Source: HyVt-477 sp965224605 (GTDB taxonomy: Bacteria > Pseudomonadota > Gammaproteobacteria > Thiotrichales > Thiotrichaceae). Taken from it: DNA of 64,000 bases. The notes beneath the pieces are model-generated. The model was not told the DNA's origin. It saw only the letters and a list, made by a program, of their open reading frames with translations, and searched no databases. The translations under genes and the position numbers were made by a program. This document shows, piece after piece, positions 57,471-64,000 of this stretch (its first letter is position 1; each line of letters begins with the position of its first letter). The stretch spans positions 24,589 to 88,588 of the forward strand of contig CBDCZP010000011.1 of NCBI GenBank assembly GCA_965224605.1. Direction: 5' to 3'.

Positions 57471-58546
57471 CTTCCTGATTACCCACGAAACTCAGCCATA
57501 CTTGCTAAAATTTAATCAGCGGGTGGTCGCCTAGTGACTAGGCTGACCCGTAATAATGCTTCTGAAAGTTATCAATAGAGGAGCGTTTCCATGAAAAAGA
57601 ACAAGATTCAGTTTCAAAAAGGATATAGTTTGCCCGAACTCATGCAAGACTATGGAACCGAGGAACAATGTCAGCAAGCCCTGTTTAAATGGCGTTGGTC
57701 TTCAGGGTTTATCTGTAGTGAATGTGGCAGTAAACACTACTGTAGCCTAAAGTCTCGCCAGTTGTACCAGTGTAACCATTGCCATCATCAAACTTCCGTT
57801 ATTAGCGGCACTATCTTTGCCGCCACCAAGCTTCCACTCACCACTTGGTTTCTTGCGATCTATCTGCTGACACAGGGCAAGACCAGTATTTCAGCTTTGG
57901 CACTAAAACGCCAACTGGGTGTTTCCTATAACACAGCCTGGATGCTTAAGCATAAAATCATGCAGGTCATGATGGAGCAAGACAATAGTCGACCCTTGTA
58001 TGGGTTGATACAAATGGATGATGCCTACTACGGTGGCGAACAACGTGGAGGGAAGCGTGGCCGTGGTGCTGCTAATAAGGTTCCCTTTGTTGCAGCGGTT
58101 GCTTGTAATGAACAAGGTCATCCCATGAAAATGCGTATGAGTGCACTAAAAGGATTCACACTTAAAGAAATCACTCGGTGGAGTAAAAAACATCTAGTTT
58201 CCAGCAGTTCAGTTATTTCAGATGGTCTTGCTTGCTTTTCAGCCGTTAGTAAAGCGGGCTGCCAACATGACTCCATTGTGACAGGTGGTGGTCCTTCAAG
58301 TGTTCAAAAAGAGGAATTCCTATGGGTCAACACCATGATTGGTAATGTTAAAAATGCTATTACTGGAACATATCACTCTGTCAGCATCAGCCACCTTCCT
58401 CGTTATCTAGCTGAGTTTTGCTACCGTTTCAACCGCCGGTTTGATCTTCGTCAGATGATTCCTCGATTCATGTCCGTAGCGGCTAGAACTCCTCCTATGC
58501 CTATGCGACTCCTAAAGTTGGCTGAGGATTGTGGGTAATCAGGAAG
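57471..58546 (+). mobile_element. IS1595-family insertion sequence
   Basis: The ends are perfect 16-bp inverted repeats, CTTCCTGATTACCCAC at the left and its complement at 58531-58546. The single gene inside encodes an ISXO2-like transposase. No matching 8-bp target duplication is seen (flanks GTATAAAC and AACTATCA), so neighbouring DNA may have been deleted or rearranged after insertion. Confidence 0.88.
57591..58538 (+). CDS. IS1595-family (ISXO2-like) transposase
   Basis: This 315-residue protein is intact. The N-terminal zinc ribbon has two CxxC pairs (CSECG and CNHCH), followed by a helix-turn-helix-like region (SISALALKRQLGVSYNTAW). The DDE_Tnp_IS1595 catalytic core contains MDDAYYGGEQRGGKRGRG (first Asp), VISDGLACFSAV (second Asp) and WVNTMIGNVKNAI. 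GAGGAG precedes the ATG. The stop lies in the right inverted repeat. Confidence 0.93.
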   Translation: MKKNKIQFQKGYSLPELMQDYGTEEQCQQALFKWRWSSGFICSECGSKHYCSLKSRQLYQCNHCHHQTSVISGTIFAATKLPLTTWFLAIYLLTQGKTSISALALKRQLGVSYNTAWMLKHKIMQVMMEQDNSRPLYGLIQMDDAYYGGEQRGGKRGRGAANKVPFVAAVACNEQGHPMKMRMSALKGFTLKEITRWSKKHLVSSSSVISDGLACFSAVSKAGCQHDSIVTGGGPSSVQKEEFLWVNTMIGNVKNAITGTYHSVSISHLPRYLAEFCYRFNRRFDLRQMIPRFMSVAARTPPMPMRLLKLAEDCG

Positions 58547-59139
58547 AACTATCAAACTTATATAAAGATATAATCGTACTATTGATGTTTGGATCAACAT
58601 CAACAGTAAGTGAAGAAGCAGGTTTATCATCTTGTGAAATCGGAACCTTGCTGGGTAAACCTGATGTTTTAGAAAAATATGTTAAACAAAGATATATTAA
58701 TGTAAGTCGTATTACAGGTGGTGCAACAGCTAATTCTTTAGGACAATTTGCTCAAAAAGAAGTTGTAGGCTTTCTAATCAAGTCATTAGGATCAGATTAT
58801 ACCGTTATAAGTAACGGCTCTATCGCTCTTGATGGCTATAATAAAAAGGGAGGTATGCCCTTCGATATTGTTGTTAGTAAAAATAACAAGCATGTTGGTA
58901 TTGAGGTTAGCTTTCAAGTTACAACTAACAGCACGATTGAGCGTAAATCAGGTCAAGCTGCCGATCGTTATAATTTAATGCACTCAAATGGATATAACAT
59001 AGCTTATATCCTTGATGGAGCAGGAAATTTTCAAAGACGATCAGCCATTTCAACAATTTGTACAAACAGTGATTGCACCGTAGCCTATTCGGCAGAAGAG
59101 TTTGAAGTTTTATCAAACTGGTTGGAGGAAGTGCTTTGA
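58531..59139 (+). CDS. Type II restriction endonuclease-like protein, probably 5'-truncated
   Basis: This 202-residue frame begins with a GTG inside the right inverted repeat of the IS1595 element, so the original start was probably lost or replaced. A PD-(D/E)XK-like core is seen: GGMPFDIVVSKNNKHVGIEV, then SFQVTTNSTIERK. The next gene is a C5 methyltransferase whose TTG start overlaps the stop (TTGA), which is strong context for a restriction enzyme. Specificity cannot be read from the sequence. It lacks a visible ribosome-binding site. Confidence 0.65.
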   Translation: MGNQEELSNLYKDIIVLLMFGSTSTVSEEAGLSSCEIGTLLGKPDVLEKYVKQRYINVSRITGGATANSLGQFAQKEVVGFLIKSLGSDYTVISNGSIALDGYNKKGGMPFDIVVSKNNKHVGIEVSFQVTTNSTIERKSGQAADRYNLMHSNGYNIAYILDGAGNFQRRSAISTICTNSDCTVAYSAEEFEVLSNWLEEVL

Positions 59140-60494
59140 TCAAGTTTATAGACTTATTTGCAGGTACTGGAGGTATACGATTGGCACTGGAACAAGCTTG
59201 TTCAGAACTTGGGATAAAAACCTCTTGTGTTTACAGTTCAGAAATAGATAAGAATGCTTGTCAAACTTATGAACTAAATTTTGGTACTAACCCTTATTCT
59301 GATATTACAGAAGTTACGGAATTTCCTGACTTCAACTTCCTTTTAGCTGGTTTTCCCTGTCAGTCTTTTTCATATGCTGGAAAAAGAAGGGGCTTTGGAG
59401 ACACCAGAGGTACATTATTTTTTGATGTTGAAAGAATACTTAAAAAACAGAAACCTGAATATTTTTTATTGGAAAATGTTAGAGGGCTGACAACCCATGA
59501 TAATGGTCGTACTTTTGAAACAATCAAAGCGAACCTTGAAAATATTGGTTATAGTATCGACTATTTCTTATTGAATTCAAGTAACTTTGGTGTACCTCAA
59601 AACCGTGTGAGAATTTATATAGTTGGTGTCCTAAATAGAGATATAAAAACAACATTAAATAGTGATTTAGGGGCAGCAGACACACACATATTTAAAGCAA
59701 ATACTATCAACAAACAAGGAGATCTATTTGGAGAGTCAGTACCTGAGAACGTTGTATGTGTTAAAGATATTTTAGAAAAAACTCCTGATTCTAAATATAT
59801 TTGTTCTAAAGAATACACACAAAAACTAAGTAAAGTAGTTGGAAACAACTTACACAAAATTACATGGTTATAGGCTCATTGATTATCGTGGTGGGAAGTC
59901 AATACACTCATGGGAATTAGGGGTAAAAGGAGACTGCACCCAAGAAGAAATAGAGTTTATGAACTCTTCTCATAGCTAACAGACGAAAAAAGGTTTTTGG
60001 CACTCATCAAGACGGAAAAAGTCTCACGAAAGAACAAATTTTAACTTTCTATGATTTAGGGAGTTTTCAACAAGTAACAAGGTCTCTCGTAAAAAAAGGC
60101 TATTTAAGTTGCAATGAAAGCAAATATAATCCTGTATGTGGCAATATGTCTTTTGAAGTTTTCAAATTCTTAGACCCAGAAGGCATATCAATTACATTAA
60201 CAGCATCAGATGCTAATCGTTTAGGTATTGTACAAAATAACGTACCAAGAAGAATTACACCTAGAGAATGTGCTCGTTTTACAAGGTTACCCTGATAATT
60301 TCATATTACTAGATAATGATAGTGCAATGTATAAGCAAATGGGCAATGGGGTGTCTGTGCCAGTTGTTAAAGCCGTTCTCTCTGATTTTATTAAACATAA
60401 TCATATTGAAGAAATTAGTAAGATAAAACCTAATATTGAAATACTTACACCTTTCCTAGAAGTTGAATTCACCAAGGTGCAAGAAAACATCTAA
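59136..60494 (+). pseudogene. DNA (cytosine-5) methyltransferase, broken by three +1 frameshifts
   Basis: Motif I DLFAGTGGIRLA, motif IV GFPCQSFSYAG (catalytic Cys), motif VI LLENVRGL and motif VIII QNRVRIYIVG are in the first frame (to 59873). The specificity part continues in the second frame (GYRLIDYRGGKSIHSWELG), the third (LIANRRKKVFGTHQDGK), and motifs IX-X return to the first (LQGYPDNF, KQMGNGVSVPVVKAV). Breaks lie near 59862, 59965 and 60279, each explained by one extra base. All motifs are otherwise intact. The stop TAA lies inside attC1. Confidence 0.88.
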
Positions 60495-60619
60495 CAAGTA
60501 AATTCAAGAGGGACTTTTTGACTCAGCGGTTGATTTACATTCACTGCATTCTGTGAGTTCATCGTAGCTTCAAGTCCAGTGCCTTCGAGGTCAAAAAGCC
60601 CCTTAATTTGGCGTTATGT
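60489..60619 (+). other. attC1: Vibrio-repeat-like integron recombination site
   Basis: The left core is ATCTAAC and the right core GCGTTATG. The inner arms GGGACTTTTTGAC (60520-60532) and GTCAAAAAGCCCC (60590-60602) pair, with the A of GGGAC left unpaired, the extrahelical base of attC sites. The words AAGAGGGACT and AAGCCCCTTA match remembered Vibrio cholerae repeat consensus. Predicted crossover is at G/TT 60613-60614. Length about 131 bp. Confidence 0.85.
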
Positions 60620-60672
60620 CCACAAAGCTCAAACAGTGCAATCATGATTAAGGGGAGAAGATAGCTATACTT

Positions 60673-61395
60673 ATGGCTAAAATAACCAATAAACAAATAC
60701 ATGAAGCATATGCTTATGCAAAGAAGGTGCATTCTGAAATATTGAGTATAAAGGAAGCAAAAAAGCTCGTATCTAAGAATTCAGGTATGGATCAAGGTTC
60801 TGCACATGGGTATATAAATACATGCCTAAAAATGATGGCAGGTAATGGTTATACATGGACAATCAATGCATATGGTACAGATTATTTCCTAGAACAAATA
60901 TACGATGATTTTGGTATTGATGTATTTTTAACATCTATCGCATCAGTAAAGAAACATCTAGAATATTATGAAGGTGTTGGAAAGTCAGCACAGCCAAAAA
61001 TTAGAAAAATTCTAAAAAAACATTATAAAAAAATTGAAGAAGAAAGTGAATATGGGGAGTTACAACATAGCTTTGAGCAACAAGTAAGATTATCAACCAT
61101 AGATAAACAAAATAATAGACTGTCTAGGTTAAAAGTTGCTACTAAGACACCTCAAAGAATCAAAGCCACAATTACGTTTTACTCAAGAAACCCTGATGTT
61201 GTGGCAGAAGTTCTATTAAGAGCAAATGGTGTCTGTGAGGGTTGTAAGAAACCAGCACCTTTCCTCAGAGCAAAAGGCAAGACTCCATTTCTTGAAGTAC
61301 ATCATAAAATACAATTAGCATGTGGTGGTGATGATTCTGTTACTAATGCTATTGCTTTATGTCCAAACTGTCATAGAAAAGAACACTATGGTTAA
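60673..61395 (+). CDS. HNH endonuclease
   Basis: This 240-residue protein has an N-terminal helical region (residues 1-130) of unknown role and a C-terminal HNH domain with zinc-binding CEGCKKPA and CPNCHRKEH. The catalytic segment is LEVHHKIQLACGGDDSVTNAIALC. The layout resembles McrA-type restriction nucleases. It is a cassette-borne gene directly after attC1, and its neighbours (restriction-modification and toxin-antitoxin) suggest a defence role. A purine-rich AGGGGAGAAG lies about 16 bp before the ATG. Confidence 0.82.
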   Translation: MAKITNKQIHEAYAYAKKVHSEILSIKEAKKLVSKNSGMDQGSAHGYINTCLKMMAGNGYTWTINAYGTDYFLEQIYDDFGIDVFLTSIASVKKHLEYYEGVGKSAQPKIRKILKKHYKKIEEESEYGELQHSFEQQVRLSTIDKQNNRLSRLKVATKTPQRIKATITFYSRNPDVVAEVLLRANGVCEGCKKPAPFLRAKGKTPFLEVHHKIQLACGGDDSVTNAIALCPNCHRKEHYG

Positions 61396-61493
61396 TTATT
61401 CCAAAATAAGAAAAGGCTAAAATTGTAAATTATTGAAGAATAAAGCAATTACCATGCTAAAATTCATAATAAGTCGCAACCTAGTAGGTATGA

Positions 61494-61718
61494 ATGATGT
61501 CAGCAGTATTTAAACAAGTAATTGAAAATATAGATGAATTATCTTCTGATGAAAAAGCATTAGTCGCACACTGTCTAATTTCATCGCTAGAATCAAAACA
61601 TGATGATGGTGTCGAGGATGCATGGGCTGAATTAGCAGAACAGCGCTATTTAGAGCTTGAGTCTGGGGCAGTAAGTGGGCTTTCATGGAAAGAAATTAGA
61701 AATCAAGTAACAGCATAG
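61494..61718 (+). CDS. Antitoxin of addiction-module (TIGR02574-type) family
   Basis: This 74-residue acidic helical protein matches the short addiction-module component family (LSSDEKALVAHCLISSLES, then EDAWAELAEQRYLELESG and GLSWKEIRNQV). It overlaps nothing but ends 1 bp before the toxin ATG, so the pair is translationally coupled. The antitoxin should wrap the toxin and repress its own promoter. Confidence 0.85.
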   Translation: MMSAVFKQVIENIDELSSDEKALVAHCLISSLESKHDDGVEDAWAELAEQRYLELESGAVSGLSWKEIRNQVTA

Positions 61719-61719
61719 A

Positions 61720-62013
61720 ATGTCTCAAATCATATTCCATCCTGATGTTGTAAATGAAATTAGATCATCATACGATTGGTACGAATCACAGGCAGAAGGA
61801 CTTGGTGAGAATTTATTATCCGAGCTGGAATCAGCATATGATGCAATTATTGAGTTACCAGATACTTGGCCTAAATTTCAAAAAGGATTCCGAAGGTTCT
61901 TACTCAGTAAGTTCCCATTTTCAATCATTTATCGTAGCACAAATAGTTCCATTTACGTTGTTGCGGTCATGCACAACAACCGAAAGCCAGGGTACTGGGA
62001 AACTCGAACATAA
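61720..62013 (+). CDS. RelE/ParE-family toxin
   Basis: This 97-residue protein has the RelE/ParE fold pattern: IIFHPDVVNEIRSSYDWYESQAEGLG at the start, a central FPFSIIYRS and the ending VVAVMHNNRKPGYW. The WYESQ helix and lack of RelE catalytic residues favour a ParE-like gyrase target, but this is not certain. Its stop TAA lies inside attC2. Toxin-antitoxin pairs are common in chromosomal integrons, where they are thought to stabilise the array. Confidence 0.88.
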   Translation: MSQIIFHPDVVNEIRSSYDWYESQAEGLGENLLSELESAYDAIIELPDTWPKFQKGFRRFLLSKFPFSIIYRSTNSSIYVVAVMHNNRKPGYWETRT

Positions 62014-62136
62014 CAAGACGTTCGAAGGGACTTTTTTACTCAGCGGTTCATTTAAGTTTTGTGAATTCTATAAAGTAATTCATAGGGTTAAGTCCGTAGT
62101 TGTCTGTCCAAAAAGCCCCTCAACTGGGCGTTATAT
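62008..62136 (+). other. attC2: second Vibrio-repeat-like integron site
   Basis: The left end is ACATAAC, the right end GTTATAT. The arms AAGGGACTTTTTT and AAAAAGCCCCT pair with the same unpaired A as in attC1. It shares the internal word ACTCAGCGGTT and overall length (129 bp) with attC1. Together the two sites would define a cassette from about 60614 to 62130 holding the HNH and toxin-antitoxin genes. Confidence 0.85.
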
Positions 62137-62484
62137 TCTGAAGTGGATTCAAAATATGAGTCATGTATATAGTAAGTATGACTCAATAATACCCAAAGAA
62201 AATTATTAGGAGCTATATGACTATTATAGTTAAGCGTTTTCAAAAATCTAAAGGAGCCATCTTATTCCTTGAAGAACTTGCACTGAATACCAGCACACCA
62301 ATAATTTTTCGTGGCCACACAAATGCTGAATTTAGGTTAGTTAATACTTGGCATCGCCACAGAGGCACTAGACACGAATCATGGAAAGCAGATATTGATA
62401 ATACACTTGAAAAGTATAAAGTTGGCTTAGAAAAAATAGGAGTCGAATCTTTTAATCATCTTGACCGCTTTGAGGCATTAGAGC

Positions 62485-63894
62485 CATCTCCTTATACATA
62501 AGTTTAAGAATATCGTGTAACATACTGACTTTTTATACTTATGACTTGGTCAGAAATGGAATTCCAGAACTTGGATTTAGGCGACAAACGTACTAATGCT
62601 CGGACCATTAAGATAATAAACTCCATAGCGAAATCACCTCAATCCAGTATCCCTGAAGCTTGTCAAGGCTGGGCTGAAACACTAGCCACTTATCGTTTTT
62701 ACTCTAACGAATCATTTGACAGTAATGATCTTCTTGAGCCGCACTACGAAGCGACAGAACAACGCATAAGAACCAGTGAATCACCGACTATTCTCTGTAT
62801 CCAAGACACGTCAGAACTGGATTTCAACGGTAAGCAAACCGAAGGCATGGGGCGATTATCCTATGATGCTCAAAGAGGCATGTACCTTCACCCTACGCTG
62901 TGTGTCACGCCCGAACGCTTACCTCTTGGTATTACAGACTCCTGGATGTGGGCGCGAGGTCAAAGTAAAGCTGAAGATAAGCTGACCCCTACTCTTAAAG
63001 AAAGCGTTCGCTGGGTCGAGGGCTATGAACGTGTCGCAGAGATGGCCGAACGTTGCCCTGAGCAACAACTTGTCTATGTCGTTGATCGAGAAGGTGACAT
63101 GTATGAGCTGATGGAGCGTGCTCAACAACTTGACTGTCCTGCCGACTGGTTGATTCGAGCAAGACATAACCGTTTGCTACCTAATCAAGCCAAGCTATGG
63201 GATGCTGTGGATGAGCAAGAAGCTCTCACAAAAATCACCTTCATCAAGCCACGCAAACGGGGAGAAAAGGCAAGGACGATTCTACAAGAAGTTAAGGTGC
63301 TACGGTATACGCTTTCACCAAAGGGCAAATCACCCGTTGAAATGACGCTGGTTCAAGCAAAGGAAATGAATCCCCCGAAAGGTAGTCACCCCATTGTTTG
63401 GCGACTGTTGACCAATAGACAGGTCGTGACAGAAGAGCAAGCGGGCGAAATCATTGATTGGTATCGTTGCCGATGGGAAATTGAAATGTTCTTTGATGTC
63501 TTGAAAGTAGGATGCAAGGTAGAAAAATTACAACTAGGCAACAAAGATCGCGTTGAAAAGGCATTGGCACTCTATATGATAGTGACTTGGCGTGTTATGT
63601 ATCTGATGCGACTCGGGCGTAACTGTCCAGAATTACCTGCCGATCTTATCTTTGATCCTCTAGAATGGAAGTCCTCTTATCTACTGGGTAAGAAAAAGCT
63701 ACCTGACGGTATTCCCTCTATTAATGAAGTCCTTAGAAATTTAGCCATGCTGGGAGGCTTTCTCGCAAGAAAGTCAGATGGTGAACCGGGTGCTAAAAGC
63801 ATCTGGAAAGGTTTTCAGCGAATACAAGACTGCATTTACGGAATACAGCTTGCTACGGAGCTTCAAGATTTTGTAACTTATGTATAAGGAGATG
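62485..63894 (+). mobile_element. IS4-family (IS50/Tn5-like) insertion sequence, complete
   Basis: The 1410-bp element has perfect 19-bp inverted repeats (CATCTCCTTATACATAAGT at 62485-62503, complement at 63876-63894), closely similar to the IS50 outside end. The 9-bp target duplication CATTAGAGC is at 62476-62484 and 63895-63903. The perfect ends and duplication indicate a recent insertion. Confidence 0.97.
62541..63887 (+). CDS. IS4-family transposase (Tn5-like)
   Basis: This 448-residue protein is intact. It has the Tn5-type N-terminal DNA-binding domain (MEFQNLDLGDKRTNARTIKI), catalytic Asp in CIQDTSELDF and YVVDREGDMYELM, and the IS4 signature Y-(2)-R-(3)-E-(6)-K in YRCRWEIEMFFDVLK. The stop lies in the right inverted repeat. 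The element is likely active or recently active. Confidence 0.96.
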   Translation: MTWSEMEFQNLDLGDKRTNARTIKIINSIAKSPQSSIPEACQGWAETLATYRFYSNESFDSNDLLEPHYEATEQRIRTSESPTILCIQDTSELDFNGKQTEGMGRLSYDAQRGMYLHPTLCVTPERLPLGITDSWMWARGQSKAEDKLTPTLKESVRWVEGYERVAEMAERCPEQQLVYVVDREGDMYELMERAQQLDCPADWLIRARHNRLLPNQAKLWDAVDEQEALTKITFIKPRKRGEKARTILQEVKVLRYTLSPKGKSPVEMTLVQAKEMNPPKGSHPIVWRLLTNRQVVTEEQAGEIIDWYRCRWEIEMFFDVLKVGCKVEKLQLGNKDRVEKALALYMIVTWRVMYLMRLGRNCPELPADLIFDPLEWKSSYLLGKKKLPDGIPSINEVLRNLAMLGGFLARKSDGEPGAKSIWKGFQRIQDCIYGIQLATELQDFVTYV

Positions 63895-64000
63895 CATTAG
63901 AGCATGGAAGGCATCATGGTGTTCCTACTCCATGTTTAGATTTTACATACTCTCCATATGTTGCACTATTCTTTGCTTTTAATGGTGTCAAAATTAGTTA

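Larger units (their letters stand above)
62217..64000 (+). pseudogene. FRG-domain gene interrupted by IS4-family element (3' end outside window)
   Basis: AGGAG lies just before the ATG. The 5' part encodes about 89 residues with the FRG core (IIFRGHTNAEFRLVNTWHRH). After the insertion, the frame resumes at 63904 as HGRHHGVPTPCLDFTYSPYV, the second conserved FRG segment. Removing the IS and one 9-bp duplicate restores an open frame across the junction (FEALE-HGRHHG). FRG-domain proteins are often found in defence contexts. The 3' end lies beyond the window. Confidence 0.9.

Noticed and set aside
57471..58546. 8-bp target duplication for the IS1595 element
   Set aside because: The flanks GTATAAAC and AACTATCA do not match, even with shifted boundaries.
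59136..60494. Programmed +1 frameshifting as explanation for the methyltransferase breaks
   Set aside because: The three sites share no slippery motif, and family sequence (the HGYRLIDYRGG region as I recall it) fits a base insertion upstream of the stop rather than a shift at the stop codon.
61754..62209. 151-codon frame overlapping the ParE-like toxin and attC2
   Set aside because: It is out of frame with a clear toxin gene and runs through a recombination site; no domain is recognisable.

Overview
The window looks like a chromosomal segment of a moderately AT-rich, free-living gammaproteobacterium. The evidence is a ccm cytochrome c maturation operon, a PilV/W/X/Y1 minor-pilin operon, lnt-corC-ybeY-phoH, purB, a YcfD/RoxA-type oxygenase and murJ. 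The mix of Thiotrichales-like housekeeping genes and very large secreted multidomain proteins hints at a marine or sulfur-bacterium relative, but the genus is a guess.

Layout: 1-5742 is ccmC(partial)-D-E-F-G-H-I. 5892-10391 holds a patatin-like lipoprotein, a small TA-flanked repeat element, murJ and a DEAD-box-type helicase. 10696-13044 (minus) holds a membrane-anchored helix-hairpin-helix (HHH) protein and a DUF924 protein. 13140-19938 (minus) is a minor-pilin operon ending in an unusual PilY1. 20351-25511 holds two secreted cohesin-like proteins around a minus-strand block with roxA, purB and a membrane protein. 25880-45501 is a block of giant secreted proteins: a DUF1800/DUF1501 pair, an ImpA-like M60 metallopeptidase, and a protein fusing an M6-like metalloprotease to a purple-acid-type phosphatase. 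Three of these carry paired dockerin-like Ca-binding modules. 45735-49617 is a coiled-coil/HHH protein followed by an OmpA-like protein. 49715-54846 (minus) holds RNase T2, lnt, corC, ybeY and phoH.

From about 55 kb the window becomes accessory: a hydrolase-like gene, a frame-broken membrane protein, nested repeats, an IS1595-family element, a restriction-modification pair with a frame-broken methyltransferase, an HNH endonuclease, a RelB/ParE-like toxin-antitoxin pair, and an FRG-domain gene split by a Tn5/IS50-like IS4-family element. Two long sites of about 130 bp (60489-60619 and 62008-62136) have the architecture of Vibrio-repeat-like attC sites, each with an unpaired extrahelical base. 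I therefore read 58.5-64 kb as part of a chromosomal integron cassette array whose integrase lies outside the window.

The two systems most worth pursuing are (1) a possible cohesin-dockerin extracellular protease/phosphatase assembly encoded between 20 and 45.5 kb, and (2) the integron-like defence cassette array at the right end. Nine single-base frame breaks cluster in three genes. Whether they are real decay or assembly error cannot be decided from the sequence alone.
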